Assembly: GCA_020054205.1 (NCBI GenBank)
Contig: JAGVLS010000017.1
Location: 51,607-115,606 of the forward strand
Reading direction: 5' to 3'
Source of the DNA: Candidatus Obscuribacterales bacterium
GTDB taxonomy: Bacteria > Cyanobacteriota > Vampirovibrionia > Obscuribacterales > Obscuribacteraceae
DNA: 64,000 nt
Shown in pieces: positions 1 to 9,825 of this stretch (position 1 is the first letter of the stretch; the number at the start of each line of letters is the position of its first letter). The notes under the pieces were generated by a model. That model was not told the DNA's origin. It did no database searches and saw only the letters and a program-made list of their open reading frames with translations. The translations under genes and the position numbers were made by a program.

Positions 1-1982
1 AAAGTACTTTTTCCTGAGCCACTTACACCAGTAACCACAGTAAATTTACCCAATTCAATTTCAAGATCAATATCTTTTAAATTATTACGTTTAGCACCAT
101 TAATAGTTAGTTTAAGACCATTTCCTTTGCGTCTTTTAGCTGGCACTGGTATTTGTTTTCTATGAGAAAGATAAGCGCCAGTAGAAGAATTTGCTGATTT
201 CAAAACATCATCAATAGTACCTTCAGCAACAACTTTTCCACCGTGTACACCTGCTCCCGGTCCAATATCAATTACCCAATCTGCTTGACGAATAGTTTCT
301 TCATCATGTTCAACAACTAAAAGTGTATTACCTAAATCTCGTAAATTTTTCAGTGTCGCCAATAATTTGTCATTGTCTTTTTGATGTAAACCAACGGATG
401 GTTCATCCAATACATACAATACACCAGATAATTGTGAGCCTATTTGAGTAGCTAATCTAATGCGCTGAGCTTCACCACCCGATAAAGTATTAGCGCGCCT
501 ATCTAGTGTCAAATAACCAAGTCCTACATCAACTAAAAATCTAAGTCTACTAGTAATTTCAATTAATACTTGATGGGCAATGGTTTTTTGTCTATTACCT
601 AGAGACTGCGGTAATTTATTTAATGCAATATGACAATTTTCGCAAGACATCGCACAAAGTTCAATAATAGATAAATCACCAACAGTAACAGCTAATCCTT
701 GTGGTTTTAGTCTTTGTCCATCACAAGAAAAACAAGGCATTTCTTTCATATAAGTTTCTATATCTTGTTTTACTTTATCTGAAGATGATTCTTCATAACG
801 TCTCTTTAAATTATTAATTACACCTTCAAATGCTTTTTTATACGTCCAGAATTCTTTGCCATCAAATGAATCATGTGATAATTTTATTTTTTCATCACCA
901 GAACCATATAATATAGCCCGCTGATTGGCTTTTGTTAATTTGTTAAATGGTTCATTGACACTAAATTTATAGTGTTTGGCAACAGAAGCTAAAATTTGAT
1001 CATAATAAGAATTCCCTGTGCGAGCCCAGGGATGAATAGCTCCTTCAGATAAACTTTTAGATGGATCGATTACAACTAAAGATGGATCTACTTCATAAGT
1101 AAAACCTAAACCATGGCAGTCTTCACATGCACCATATGGACTATTAAAACTAAAAGTTCTCGGTTCTATTTCCGCAAAACTAATATTACAATCCGCACAA
1201 GCAAAACGCTCCGAGAAAGTCATTTGTTTGCCTTCGTCTAAAATATCAACAATAACAACGGACTTTCCCCACTTTAAAGCTAGAGAAACGCTATCAGCTA
1301 ATCTCGAGCGAGAACTTGCTTTAACTACAATTCTGTCGATAACAAGATCTATATTGTGCTTTTTGTTTTTATCAATTTCAATATCATCTTCAAGATGATA
1401 TACAGTGCCATCTACACGCACACGAGCAAAGCCTTCTTTTCCTAAATCTTTAAGCAAAGCTGAATATTCACCTTTACGCCCAGAAATTATGGGAGCCAGT
1501 ATTTGAATTTTAGTGCTTTCTTTTAAGTCCAAAATAGAATCCACAATTTGGTCTATTGTTTGTGGATTAATTTCCTTTTTACACTTGGGACAATGAGGGA
1601 TACCAATGCGCGCGTATAAAAGTCTCAAATAATCATAAATTTCAGTGACTGTGCCTACTGTAGAACGTGGATTATGACTGGTTGCTTTTTGATCAATAGA
1701 AATAGATGGGCTTAGCCCTTCTATAGCATCTACATCTGGTTTATCCAATTGTCCTAAAAACTGCCTAGCATAAGCTGATAATGATTCGACATAACGTCTT
1801 TGCCCTTCAGCAAATATAGTGTCAAAAGCAAGCGATGATTTGCCAGAGCCTGAAACACCAGTGATAACTACTAATTTATTGCGTGGAATTGTGACATCAA
1901 TATTTTTCAAATTGTGTTGTCTAGCTCCACGGACAACTATTTTGTCAGTAGCTTGGCTAGAATTATTTAACTGATTTTTCAT
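1..1982 (-). CDS. uvrA: Excinuclease ABC subunit A, C-terminal part beyond the window
   Basis: This is the DNA-damage recognition ATPase of nucleotide excision repair, which works with UvrB and UvrC in the cytoplasm. The ATG is at 1982-1980 and the frame stays open to the window edge, giving about 660 residues of a protein usually near 940. Visible are Walker [10 protein letters not shown] at residues 42-50, a four-cysteine zinc module (CADC and CEDC about 20 residues apart) near residue 270, an ABC signature LSGGEAQR near residue 510, and the start of the second ABC domain with another GVSGSGKST at the edge. It is transcribed away from the neighbouring hydrolase. The product is certain; only the C-terminal end is missing. 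Confidence 0.97.
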   Translation of the reverse strand, partial: MKNQLNNSSQATDKIVVRGARQHNLKNIDVTIPRNKLVVITGVSGSGKSSLAFDTIFAEGQRRYVESLSAYARQFLGQLDKPDVDAIEGLSPSISIDQKATSHNPRSTVGTVTEIYDYLRLLYARIGIPHCPKCKKEINPQTIDQIVDSILDLKESTKIQILAPIISGRKGEYSALLKDLGKEGFARVRVDGTVYHLEDDIEIDKNKKHNIDLVIDRIVVKASSRSRLADSVSLALKWGKSVVIVDILDEGKQMTFSERFACADCNISFAEIEPRTFSFNSPYGACEDCHGLGFTYEVDPSLVVIDPSKSLSEGAIHPWARTGNSYYDQILASVAKHYKFSVNEPFNKLTKANQRAILYGSGDEKIKLSHDSFDGKEFWTYKKAFEGVINNLKRRYEESSSDKVKQDIETYMKEMPCFSCDGQRLKPQGLAVTVGDLSIIELCAMSCENCHIALNKLPQSLGNRQKTIAHQVLIEITSRLRFLVDVGLGYLTLDRRANTLSGGEAQRIRLATQIGSQLSGVLYVLDEPSVGLHQKDNDKLLATLKNLRDLGNTLLVVEHDEETIRQADWVIDIGPGAGVHGGKVVAEGTIDDVLKSANSSTGAYLSHRKQIPVPAKRRKGNGLKLTINGAKRNNLKDIDLEIELGKFTVVTGVSGSGKST

Positions 1983-2046
1983 ATTTACTATCTGCCATCA
2001 GATATTTCCGTGGACCCATTCATTAAATAAACAACGCTAAAAGTGA

Positions 2047-2075
2047 ATTATAGTCTATTAAATATAATCTTTCTA
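2047..2075 (-). promoter_or_regulatory. Candidate uvrA promoter
   Basis: On the minus strand, TAGAAA (2075-2070) and a perfect TATAAT (2052-2047) are 17 bases apart, 65 bases ahead of the uvrA ATG. The fit is to the sigma-70 consensus only. A plus-strand TATAAT at 2063-2068 could serve the divergent hydrolase but has no clear -35 box. Confidence 0.35.
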
Positions 2076-2170
2076 CTAGATTAATAGCTCCCTTAATAAA
2101 GAGAACCTGGAAAATAGTAAAAATAAGTTCTAAACTTTAATGTAGACAAAACTTTGGAGGCAAGCTGAAA

Positions 2171-2758
2171 ATGAAATTACCAGCTAATGCTGTTTTACTA
2201 ATTATTGACGTTCAAAAAGGTTTTGATAATATTTCCCATTGGGGTAAACGTAATAATAAAAACGCAGAGCAAGTTATGTCTCAATTGCTTTCTTTTTGGC
2301 GTGAAAATAAAAGACCAGTTATTCATATAAAGCATAATTCAACTGAAATAAATTCGCCTCTACGTCCTGAATTACCAGGTAATGCATTTAAAGACGAAGT
2401 AAAACCACAACTGAATGAAAAGATTTTTGAAAAAGAAGTAAATAGTGCCTTTATTGGTACAGAACTAGAAAAATATTTGAAAGATAATAGTTTAAACACT
2501 TTAGTTATTGTTGGGCTTACTACCGATCATTGTGTTTCAACAACAGCACGCATGGCTAGTAATTTAGGCTTTAAGGTTTATGTAGTTGAAGATGCTACAG
2601 CGACTTTTGAGCGCATTGGTTATGATGGCTCAATTTATACAGCTGAACAAATGCACGAATTAGCTTTAGCAAGCTTACACAACGAGTTTGCACTGGTAAT
2701 AAAGTCTACGCAAATGATTGATACTCTTGTTTTTAACGACCAAATACATGAGCTATGA
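2171..2758 (+). CDS. Isochorismatase-family cysteine hydrolase
   Basis: This is a 195-residue cytosolic hydrolase of the isochorismatase/nicotinamidase superfamily. The catalytic triad is readable: Asp13 in IIDVQKGF, Lys88 in FEKEVNSAF and the nucleophile Cys121 in TTDHCVSTT. Length and motif spacing match stand-alone members. The start is fixed by a strong ribosome site, GGAGG at 2156-2160, ten bases before ATG. The substrate cannot be read from the sequence: nicotinamide, isochorismate and other amides or N-carbamoyl compounds are all handled by relatives. The last 26 bases overlap the 3' end of the convergent DUF445 gene. Confidence 0.85.
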   Translation: MKLPANAVLLIIDVQKGFDNISHWGKRNNKNAEQVMSQLLSFWRENKRPVIHIKHNSTEINSPLRPELPGNAFKDEVKPQLNEKIFEKEVNSAFIGTELEKYLKDNSLNTLVIVGLTTDHCVSTTARMASNLGFKVYVVEDATATFERIGYDGSIYTAEQMHELALASLHNEFALVIKSTQMIDTLVFNDQIHEL

Positions 2759-4040
2759 CTTGCATCACCTGCCAGATTTTTTCAAACAATCCAAAATTGA
2801 CAGCAACTTGAATTAAGCCTAAAAGTAAGCCAATAAATGCTCCTAAATATTCAAGCCATTTAAGTTCTTGCTTGCAGATACGTTTTACAACAGCTTCTAA
2901 TTGCTGTGGTGAAAATAGATCTATTTTCCTAGCGATTAAGCCATAAATACCTAAAGCTGGTATGGCTTTTTCTAAAAGCCCACCCAGACCTCTTTTTAAA
3001 TAAGCATAAGCAAAAGCAGAAATAGAACGTTTGGTTTTAGTAATCCATTCAACTGGAATTGAGCCAGGATTAAATTTGATAATTGCTGATTGTACAGTGC
3101 CCATCGATTCTGATTCAATGCGACTTACAGCTACTAAGATATCTTCTCTATGTTCAACTAAAAATGTCTCAACAAAACTAATTAGATTTTGACGAATTTT
3201 GGCAACAGTCTCTACAGGTAATGAGCGCAAATTGAAATTAGTGATGCGATTAGCTAATTGATCTCTTATAGAAAATCGCTTCAACAAATCAACAATTAAT
3301 TTTTTTGCTCCATCAGAATCTTTTTCTAAAAAGTTACGGCATTCATAACAAACTCTCTTTACTCCAATAATTCTAGCTAAGAGTCTATATGGACCACTAG
3401 CATGATTGTGAATAGATTCTTCTAAAGCATTGATATTTTGTGGAGTTAAAAGAAAAACAAGCCCAGAACGAATTTTATCTGGCGTAAAAACACTTTCCAT
3501 TAATCTATCTGCTAATTCATCAGCTTGATAGGCAGAAATGCGCGCGGATAAAACAATTTGATCAAAAATTTTCTCTGTTATTACAGAAATCCTTTTATCG
3601 GCTCCCTTGTCAAGCCCTTCAACAATTGATATGACTAATTGTTGTAATAAGGCAGGGCTTAATTCAGATAAGCCTTGCGCCAATCTATGTAATTGTTCAG
3701 TGTCGCGAAATTCACTTAAAACAGCATCCACAATACTATCGACAGCTACATATATATTGTCGTTAGTAACTAAATTTTCTGCTTGTCCTTTAATATCAGT
3801 TGTAGTTAAGAGAGTATCAGTAATTGTTGTGGCAACAGCTTGAGAAAGCTTATTGCGGCGTTTAGGAAAAATTCCTGGTGTACAAGGTATTTGCCATTTT
3901 GTAAATGGAAAATAGTAAGCATTATAAGGATGAAACAAAGCCCAAATTGCCATAGCGGTAGCAAGCCAACCGTGAAATGTATAAAACACGAGCGGAAAAA
4001 TAACTTTTACTGTCAGATCATGCAATGCTTGCGATTCCAC
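2733..4040 (-). CDS. DUF445 family membrane protein
   Basis: A 435-residue protein of the DUF445 (YheB-like) family, whose function is unknown. It begins with GTG at 4040. The N-terminus holds a membrane segment followed by the family hallmark, a HGWLATAMAIW stretch (residues 24-34), then a Tyr/Pro-rich segment and TPGIFPKRR (54-62). The middle is long, helical and charged. A second hydrophobic segment (about 398-418) closes the protein, so both ends are probably membrane anchored with a large soluble centre. It is monocistronic, divergent from a secreted TPR gene and overlapping the convergent hydrolase. The family call is firm; no biochemical role can be offered. Confidence 0.8.
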   Translation of the reverse strand: MESQALHDLTVKVIFPLVFYTFHGWLATAMAIWALFHPYNAYYFPFTKWQIPCTPGIFPKRRNKLSQAVATTITDTLLTTTDIKGQAENLVTNDNIYVAVDSIVDAVLSEFRDTEQLHRLAQGLSELSPALLQQLVISIVEGLDKGADKRISVITEKIFDQIVLSARISAYQADELADRLMESVFTPDKIRSGLVFLLTPQNINALEESIHNHASGPYRLLARIIGVKRVCYECRNFLEKDSDGAKKLIVDLLKRFSIRDQLANRITNFNLRSLPVETVAKIRQNLISFVETFLVEHREDILVAVSRIESESMGTVQSAIIKFNPGSIPVEWITKTKRSISAFAYAYLKRGLGGLLEKAIPALGIYGLIARKIDLFSPQQLEAVVKRICKQELKWLEYLGAFIGLLLGLIQVAVNFGLFEKIWQVMQVIAHVFGR

Positions 4041-4061
4041 GTTTTACCTATTTTAAGTTTT

Positions 4062-4091
4062 TCGACAATTACATATGTATTAGCATATGAT
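4062..4091 (+). promoter_or_regulatory. Candidate promoter with paired CATATG sites for the TPR genes
   Basis: TCGACA (4062-4067) and TATGAT (4086-4091) lie 18 bases apart on the plus strand, each one mismatch from consensus. Two CATATG palindromes (4072-4077 and 4084-4089) fill the spacer and would be a natural repressor site. This is inference from pattern only. Confidence 0.4.
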
Positions 4092-4181
4092 ATACCAGAA
4101 TATACTAGTAGCTTTCATGTCAACAAAATCGTAGACTTATTCTTGTCACATTAAGTTTCGCTGTTTACAAAGAGGTGTCCA

Positions 4182-5117
4182 TTGCCTGACAACCAAACAC
4201 GAATAACAAAGTTAATATCTAGTCTTGCACTGCTTACATTTATATTTGTACCATATACATTTGCAGCAGCACCTGTACCACCTCCTTTGCCTGGCATAGC
4301 AAGAACATATAATGAATGTATAGAGCAAGGACAAGCTGCTCTAGCTAATGCTTATTATCAACAAGCCTCAGAATTATTTAGAAAAGCAATTCAACTTAAT
4401 CCAAGTCAAATGGAAGCTCATTTTGGTATGGGCATTGCTCTTAGCAAATTACAACAAGATGAAGCAGCTATGGTGGAATTATTTGAAGCTTTGAGATTAA
4501 AACCGCAAGCCATTGAAGTTCGTTTTGAAATTGGCAATGTAATGATGAAACAAGAAAGCTTTGACGAGGCAGCTGGACAATTTCTACAAGTTTTAAAAGT
4601 AGATCCCAATAATTTAGCTGCTCGCGGCAATCTTGGTATTTGTTATGAAAAGAAAAATCAAATTGATTCAGCAATCAATGAATTTAAATATATTATCCAA
4701 GTAAATCCAAAAGATGTTTCTGCTCACTACAACTTAGCTTGTGCATATGAGTTTAAAGAATTATACGAGGATGCAGCAAATGAATATAAACAAACAATAG
4801 CCCTTGATCCTAATTGTTCAATGGCATATGTTGGCTTAGGAAATTGTTTAATTAATAAGCAAGAACTAAAATCAGCAATTATTTTGGAAAAACGCGCCGT
4901 AGAAATTTATCCCAACAATCATTATGCCTACATTGTTATGGGTAGAGCATATGAATTAAGCAATGACAAATCTGAAGCTTTGGATGCTTATAAAAAGGCT
5001 ATTCAAATTAGCCCCAAAGATCCATACTGCCAACGTCTATTGCAAAATCTAATTAAAGCTAGCACTGATAGATTGCGTTCGCGGACAGCAGCAGCTCAAA
5101 ATATTATTCCTCAATAG
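4182..5117 (+). CDS. Secreted TPR-repeat protein
   Basis: A 311-residue protein with an N-terminal signal peptide (hydrophobic residues about 12-28, then AAAPVPPP) followed by about seven tetratricopeptide repeats from residue 40 to 290. The repeats show the usual Ala/Tyr/Pro pattern, for example IQLNPSQMEAHFGMG and ALDPNCSMAYVGLG. Such repeats are protein-binding scaffolds; the predicted location is periplasmic or surface. The start is TTG at 4182, chosen because AGAGGTG lies at 4171-4177, correctly spaced, and the signal peptide begins there. It is followed after 11 bases by a second secreted TPR gene, so the two likely form one operon. The binding partner is unknown. Confidence 0.8.
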   Translation: MPDNQTRITKLISSLALLTFIFVPYTFAAAPVPPPLPGIARTYNECIEQGQAALANAYYQQASELFRKAIQLNPSQMEAHFGMGIALSKLQQDEAAMVELFEALRLKPQAIEVRFEIGNVMMKQESFDEAAGQFLQVLKVDPNNLAARGNLGICYEKKNQIDSAINEFKYIIQVNPKDVSAHYNLACAYEFKELYEDAANEYKQTIALDPNCSMAYVGLGNCLINKQELKSAIILEKRAVEIYPNNHYAYIVMGRAYELSNDKSEALDAYKKAIQISPKDPYCQRLLQNLIKASTDRLRSRTAAAQNIIPQ

Positions 5118-5128
5118 GCATTTTTATA

Positions 5129-5935
5129 ATGAAAGCAAAAATCTTTTTATTGTCCATATTTATCATAGCCTCAAACATAAGCTTTGTTTGTGCCAACAAT
5201 AATCAAGAAAAAGAAGACATTGAAAGTTCAATTATTCGCTATCGAGCAGCTATAGAAGTCAGCCCCAAAAATCCAGATTTACATTTAAAACTCGCCAATA
5301 TGTATTTATTAGCAGGCAAATTAGATGAGGCAATAAGCGAATTCAATAAAACATATAATATGGATCGCCGTAACTATGAAGCACAAATAGGGCTTGCCCG
5401 TGCTTATATCCGCAAGCAAGAATTTGATAAAGCTATTAATGCTTATAAACAAGCACTAAAAAGCAATCCTAATAATGCTGATTTGCATTTTCGCTTAGGG
5501 CAAGTCTTGAGTTTCAAAAAAGCAGATAATGAAGCAATGGCAGAATTTCAACAAGCCATAAAACTAAATAACGCGCATGCTGGCGCACATAGAGAATTAG
5601 GTGCACTACTTGGATTTAAAGGAAATTTAGAAGCACAAGTACAAGAAGAAAAGAAAGCAATTCAAATTCAACCTAATGATCCAGACGCTCATTTTTATTT
5701 AGGCTCAGCACTTATGACTTTAGATAAGCTAAAAGAAGCTCAAAGCAGTTTTGAAAAATGTATAAGCTTAGATCCAAAATTTGCTCAAGCTCGTCATTTG
5801 CTAGCGGTTACTTTAGCTGCTCAGGAAAATTTTGATGAGGCAATTAAACAAGAGGAAACGGCAATAAGATTAGAGCCAGATAATCCAAGTTTCAAATCGA
5901 CCTTGAAAAAAATAAAAGCCAAGAAAAATAAATAG
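5129..5935 (+). CDS. Secreted TPR-repeat protein
   Basis: A 268-residue companion of the preceding gene. It has a signal peptide (MKAKIFLLSIFIIASNISFVCA, cleavage expected near residue 22) and about six TPR units from residue 30 to 260. Typical repeat cores are AGKLDEAISEFNKTYNMD and FDEAIKQEETAIRLEPDNP. The C-terminus is a short lysine-rich tail. Repeat phrases such as KAIQIQPNDPDAHFYLG resemble those in the upstream gene, suggesting tandem duplication followed by divergence. The predicted role is an extracytoplasmic scaffold; nothing in the sequence indicates an enzymatic domain. It precedes ftsZ, but a gap of about 320 bases separates them. Confidence 0.8.
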   Translation: MKAKIFLLSIFIIASNISFVCANNNQEKEDIESSIIRYRAAIEVSPKNPDLHLKLANMYLLAGKLDEAISEFNKTYNMDRRNYEAQIGLARAYIRKQEFDKAINAYKQALKSNPNNADLHFRLGQVLSFKKADNEAMAEFQQAIKLNNAHAGAHRELGALLGFKGNLEAQVQEEKKAIQIQPNDPDAHFYLGSALMTLDKLKEAQSSFEKCISLDPKFAQARHLLAVTLAAQENFDEAIKQEETAIRLEPDNPSFKSTLKKIKAKKNK

Positions 5936-6257
5936 CCAATAGAATAAGAAAAATAAATAACTAGTTACAATTTACAAATTCTCATAAATTACTTTTACTT
6001 CTATAAAACAGCCACCAAATCATAAGTCAAGGGACTGGCAACCGCAATAAACGCACACCAGTAAACTCATTTCTTGGAAGAAGCTTAACAACTTCCATAC
6101 TTTGACATCTTGCAAATAGACCGAAGAAGGATTACGATCAGCAAGGTCTAGAGCTCAGAAGAAATTGGCGTGAGTTATTATGGCTTTTGAGCCCTTTTTA
6201 AATCCTATAAATGTAGGTACAAAACGGACATTCCATATATAAGTGAGGTTATCAGTC
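5936..6257 (+). promoter_or_regulatory. Intergenic region and probable ftsZ leader
   Basis: This stretch of about 320 bases has no convincing gene. A weak promoter, TTCTCA (5979-5984) and TATAAA (6002-6007) with 17 bases between, would give a leader of about 240 bases for ftsZ. A short hairpin (TGGAAG/CTTCCA around 6075-6098) and a possible 20-codon ORF (6180-6242), which stops just before the in-frame GTG at 6243, lie inside it. No known riboswitch is recognised. Confidence 0.3.
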
Positions 6258-7385
6258 GTGACGGACAAAACCGAAAGATTCGACAGGTTCAATAACAACG
6301 ATCTAAATAAAGCCAATATAAAAGTAGTGGGTGTTGGCGGCGCGGGCTCCAATGCTGTTAACCGCATGATTTCTGCTGGCTTAAGTGGGATTGAGTTTTG
6401 GGCCTTAAATACAGATGCACAAGCATTAGAATTAACAGCTGCTAAAAATCGTATGCAGTTGGGCACAAAATTGACACGCGGCTTAGGAGCTGGTGGCAAT
6501 CCTACTATTGGTTCAAAAGCAGCCGAAGAAAGCAAAGAAGAAATTGCCGAAGCATTAGCTGGCGCTGACATGGTATTCGTTGCAGCTGGTATGGGCGGCG
6601 GTACAGGTACAGGAGCTGCTCCTATTGTTGCTGAAGTAGCAAAAGACAATGATGCTCTTACCGTAGGCGTGGTAACAAAACCATTCTTATTTGAAGGAAG
6701 AAAGCGCAGTACACAAGCTGATAATGGTATTGCTGAATTAAAAGAACGTGTAGATACACTGATTGTAATTCCAAACCAAAGATTATTAGAAGTTGTTGAT
6801 CACAGAGCTTCTATGCAAGATGCTTTCGTTGAAGCAGATAAAGTATTGATGCAAGGTGTGCAAGCCATATCTGACATCATTACAGTACCAGGCTTAATTA
6901 ACGTTGACTTTGCTGACGTCAAAGCAATTATGCAAGATGCTGGATCTGCATTAATGGGTCTTGGACGGGCAACAGGTGAAGGTAGAGCAGTTGAAGCTGC
7001 CCGCAATGCTATCAATAGCCCATTGTTAGAAACAACAATTGATGGTGCTGCTGGTGTGATATTCACCGTAACTGGTGGACCAGATCTCACATTGCATGAA
7101 GTTCAAGAAGCAGCAAATGTTGTTTACTCATCAGTATCTGATGATGCAAACATTATATTTGGTGCAGTAATAGATGAGCGCTTACATGGTGAAGTCTTAA
7201 TTACTGTAATTGCTACTGGTTTTGATCTTTCATTTCAACCACCAGCAAAACAAAAAGTTGCAGTAGGAGTAGGATTGGGAACACAAACACCACCTCCTAG
7301 CAAAACTTCTGAGTTTAAAAAACTAGCTTCTGATATTTTGGATATCCCAGAATTTTTAAGAGCTAGAGATAAAGCTGGTAAGTAA
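6258..7385 (+). CDS. ftsZ: Cell division protein FtsZ
   Basis: This is the tubulin-like GTPase that forms the cytokinetic Z ring. The protein (375 residues) has the N-terminal [13 protein letters not shown] nucleotide loop, the tubulin signature [10 protein letters not shown], the T7-loop region around [11 protein letters not shown], and a C-terminal peptide [12 protein letters not shown], the docking site for partners such as FtsA or SepF in other bacteria. The linker before this peptide is short (about 30 residues). An in-frame GTG exists at 6243, but GTG at 6258 is preferred because GAGGT (6245-6249) is then an ideal ribosome site. No other division genes (ftsA, ftsQ, mur ligases) are adjacent, unlike the classical dcw cluster. 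Confidence 0.97.
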   Translation: MTDKTERFDRFNNNDLNKANIKVVGVGGAGSNAVNRMISAGLSGIEFWALNTDAQALELTAAKNRMQLGTKLTRGLGAGGNPTIGSKAAEESKEEIAEALAGADMVFVAAGMGGGTGTGAAPIVAEVAKDNDALTVGVVTKPFLFEGRKRSTQADNGIAELKERVDTLIVIPNQRLLEVVDHRASMQDAFVEADKVLMQGVQAISDIITVPGLINVDFADVKAIMQDAGSALMGLGRATGEGRAVEAARNAINSPLLETTIDGAAGVIFTVTGGPDLTLHEVQEAANVVYSSVSDDANIIFGAVIDERLHGEVLITVIATGFDLSFQPPAKQKVAVGVGLGTQTPPPSKTSEFKKLASDILDIPEFLRARDKAGK

Positions 7386-7472
7386 AAGCTAAAATAAGCA
7401 AATTTAATTGCGAATAAGCCATGGTAGAGATATCATGGCTTATAAATTTAGGGATTATCTTAGAGCTACACA

Positions 7473-7958
7473 ATGCGAATTAACCTTGTTATTACTGGCG
7501 GCACTATAGATGGGATTGACGGACAGGCTCTCCCTGGTCACAAAAGCATCATAGCTAATTATATCCAATCGATTAATCCATATTTTCAAATTATTGAGAA
7601 TGTAGTTTGTTTAAAAGATAGTCGCTTTGTTACTGATGACGATCGAAAAAACATACTGCAAACAATTACCACATCATCAGATAATTTATTTCTTGTTACC
7701 CATGGAACATTCACAATGAGTGAAACCGCTGAATATTTATTGCAATACAAAAATATGCTAGAAAATAAAACTATTATTTTCGTTGGTTCATTTGTTCTTG
7801 GGCTTATAAATTCTGATGGTCCATTCAATTTAGGTTTTGCTATTAAGGCATTAATAGACGAAAAACCTGGCATTTATATAGCAATGAATGGACATGTGTT
7901 TGCCGCAGGCACAACCTACAAAGACGAAACACAAAATAAATTCATTTTAAAACCTTAG
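7473..7958 (+). CDS. Short asparaginase-like protein (N-terminal domain only)
   Basis: A 161-residue protein resembling only the N-terminal domain of type I/II L-asparaginases, which are normally about 330 residues. Landmarks are ITGGTID (residues 7-13), DSR (49-51), THGTFTM (76-82), SDGPFNLGFA near 112-121 and a lysine in TYKDETQNKF. In true asparaginases the third motif reads THGTDTM, and its Thr-Asp pair takes part in catalysis; here the Asp is Phe80. The C-terminal domain, which helps complete the active site between subunits, is absent. It could be a catalytically altered family or a binding protein. The frame is intact, so recent decay is unlikely. It follows ftsZ by 87 bases. Confidence 0.7.
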   Translation: MRINLVITGGTIDGIDGQALPGHKSIIANYIQSINPYFQIIENVVCLKDSRFVTDDDRKNILQTITTSSDNLFLVTHGTFTMSETAEYLLQYKNMLENKTIIFVGSFVLGLINSDGPFNLGFAIKALIDEKPGIYIAMNGHVFAAGTTYKDETQNKFILKP

Positions 7959-7966
7959 AGCTAAAT

Positions 7967-8548
7967 TTATTTACTCGATACAACTAAAGTTTTGCTTTTA
8001 TCCATTGAGTCTAGAAGCGCTTTCCCATCTGCCCCAGCGCCCATAATTGCATAGTCCTTCCCATCTGCTGTCAAATTGTAAGTAATTTGTCCGGCAGGCA
8101 TTGTTATCGGTAAATTAGCACGAGTATTTTCAATATCAACAACATTGCCCAATGACAAACCATTGGCTTTGGTTAATGGATTTATTATGCCGTTGGGACT
8201 ATCTTTTTTTATAAAAGGAAGCAAATCATCAGGATTGGCAGCATAAGTATTTCCATGCTCTACGGCATATACTTCTGCAGCAATTTGTACAACGCGCATA
8301 TTATTATAAATACGACTATTAATCATTTCTGCTTTTGCATTTTTAATAGCTTCTTGTTCTTCTTTTGAAGCTCCTGCCAAGGACATTTGAGTAGCTGCAT
8401 TATCATAAGTACTAGTATCTTGCAGAGCTGATAATGCTTTATCACCTTCAGCTTTTTTATTCTCAACATTGCCTGACTGCATACCACAGGCTGTTAAAGA
8501 TAAGCTTGTGAGTATAATAATTACTCTTTTAAATTGTTTTTTGTCCAT
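7967..8548 (-). CDS. Lipoprotein with pseudopilin-like domain
   Basis: A 193-residue predicted lipoprotein. The signal peptide ends in the lipobox LTAC, with Cys21 the likely lipidated residue. After an Ala/Lys-rich linker, residues 80-180 (for example NMRVVQIAAEVYAVEHG and NPDDLLPFIKK) look like the C-terminal part of type II pseudopilins: a long helix, then a Pro/Asn loop and a compact beta region. It sits eight bases after the TolC-like gene and is probably the last gene of the hppA operon. It could be an accessory of an export system, but the pilin resemblance is by eye only. Confidence 0.6.
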   Translation of the reverse strand: MDKKQFKRVIIILTSLSLTACGMQSGNVENKKAEGDKALSALQDTSTYDNAATQMSLAGASKEEQEAIKNAKAEMINSRIYNNMRVVQIAAEVYAVEHGNTYAANPDDLLPFIKKDSPNGIINPLTKANGLSLGNVVDIENTRANLPITMPAGQITYNLTADGKDYAIMGAGADGKALLDSMDKSKTLVVSSK

Positions 8549-8556
8549 ATTTACTC

Positions 8557-9789
8557 TTACAACTCCTCTCCTGTAGCAGATTCTAAATCACTAATAGCTT
8601 CTTGGTTCTGTATTAAAATTTTTAGATAACTAAGCTCAATATTAGCTCTATGTGTATCAGCTTCTACTAAAGTATCCACGGTAAGTTTTCCTATTGTATG
8701 CACTTTTTTCGATTGAGCTTGTAAATTTTGAGCTTCTGGTACTAAGTGACGCTCATGTATATTAAGACGATCTAGAGTGTGTTGATAAGTGGTATAAGCA
8801 TTGGTAATAGCAAGGGCTACATGATTTTGAATTGCTTGCCGAGCTGCATTTAATTGTAATTGGCGTGCATGAGCTTCTTGAATTGGTCCTTGTTGTCTAT
8901 TTAAGATTGGTAAATCAACATAACCAATAGCAAATACACTAAATTGTGATTTTTCCGGTGGTGTGACTAAATCTGGGCCAACAGCAAAAATAAAATTGGG
9001 AATACGATTTGCTTTAGCTAATTGCAATTCATGATGGGTTACTTTGATTTGAGCTTGATTGCGAATCAGATCTGGAGACTTTAGCAAACTAGCCTCTAAC
9101 AATTGATTAAGAGGAGTATTTCCTCTAATTGTTGTGCGTGGTTTTTCAAGAATAAGATCGGTATCAAATGGTTGATATAGTAAGCTATTTAAATTATGCA
9201 AAGCGATTTTTTCTTCGTATAAAATATTTGCCAGATCATTGCGTGTCGTTGTTTCAACAAATTCAATTTGTACTTGATTTTCAAAACTAGGATTTTCATG
9301 CTGAAATTCATCATAATGCTGTACCAATAATTCAAGAATTCGTCTTTTTTCACGCTGCAAATACAATTGTGCATAGGCTAATCTAACAGCACGACGTAAT
9401 TGCAACAATTCAGATCTAAATTCTGCTGTTACTACTTGTCGTCTTTCTTCAGCGGCTTTAACTCGATTGCGAATTTTGCCACCTAATGGCACTACTTGTT
9501 GAATACCAAGACGATAGCTATCTTCAGCAACACCGTTATCACTTAATAAAATTGGATTGGGCAAAGCCTTTGCTGTCACTACTTCAGCACTTGCAATTTT
9601 TGCTTTAGCAAGTTCTGCCTTAATTCCTAAATTTCTCTCTACAGCAATTTCTACCGCTTGATCAAGCGATAGATTCATGACGGGCTTAGCCGTTGGCAGT
9701 TCAATTATTTCAAAAGATTTTGCAAATGCAACTGAAGGCACCAGTATTAAAATGAGTATTAATAAGACAAGTACAAATAATCTATTCAT
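8557..9789 (-). CDS. TolC-family outer membrane channel protein
   Basis: A 410-residue outer membrane efflux protein. A strong signal peptide (about residues 1-23, ending VAFA) precedes the duplicated helical architecture of the TolC/OEP family. LSLDQAVEIAVERNLGIKAE (residues 41-60) is the typical first OEP motif, a Q/A-rich coiled region follows, and a second repeat begins near residue 230 (LNQLLEASLLKSPDL). It would form the outer membrane exit duct for a tripartite pump. No inner membrane or adaptor subunit is next to it, so the partner must be encoded elsewhere. It lies 36 bases downstream of hppA on the same strand. Confidence 0.82.
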   Translation of the reverse strand: MNRLFVLVLLILILILVPSVAFAKSFEIIELPTAKPVMNLSLDQAVEIAVERNLGIKAELAKAKIASAEVVTAKALPNPILLSDNGVAEDSYRLGIQQVVPLGGKIRNRVKAAEERRQVVTAEFRSELLQLRRAVRLAYAQLYLQREKRRILELLVQHYDEFQHENPSFENQVQIEFVETTTRNDLANILYEEKIALHNLNSLLYQPFDTDLILEKPRTTIRGNTPLNQLLEASLLKSPDLIRNQAQIKVTHHELQLAKANRIPNFIFAVGPDLVTPPEKSQFSVFAIGYVDLPILNRQQGPIQEAHARQLQLNAARQAIQNHVALAITNAYTTYQHTLDRLNIHERHLVPEAQNLQAQSKKVHTIGKLTVDTLVEADTHRANIELSYLKILIQNQEAISDLESATGEEL

Positions 9790-9825
9790 ACTATTTCTTC
9801 AGTTGCAAAATTTGCATATCAGTAA

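Noticed and set aside
2102..2131. AGAAC/GTTCT inverted repeat near uvrA as a LexA box
   Set aside because: The arms are 20 bases apart, too far for known LexA sites, and lie upstream of the candidate promoter.
3607..3843. Plus-strand ORF inside the DUF445 gene
   Set aside because: It is an antisense shadow of a well-supported family protein, without a ribosome site or protein-like character.
6102..6107. Perfect TTGACA upstream of ftsZ
   Set aside because: No -10-like hexamer lies 16-18 bases downstream.
6180..6242. Twenty-codon ORF ending just before the ftsZ region
   Set aside because: It lacks a good ribosome site and any recognisable leader-peptide feature; its abutment with the in-frame GTG at 6243 is likely chance.
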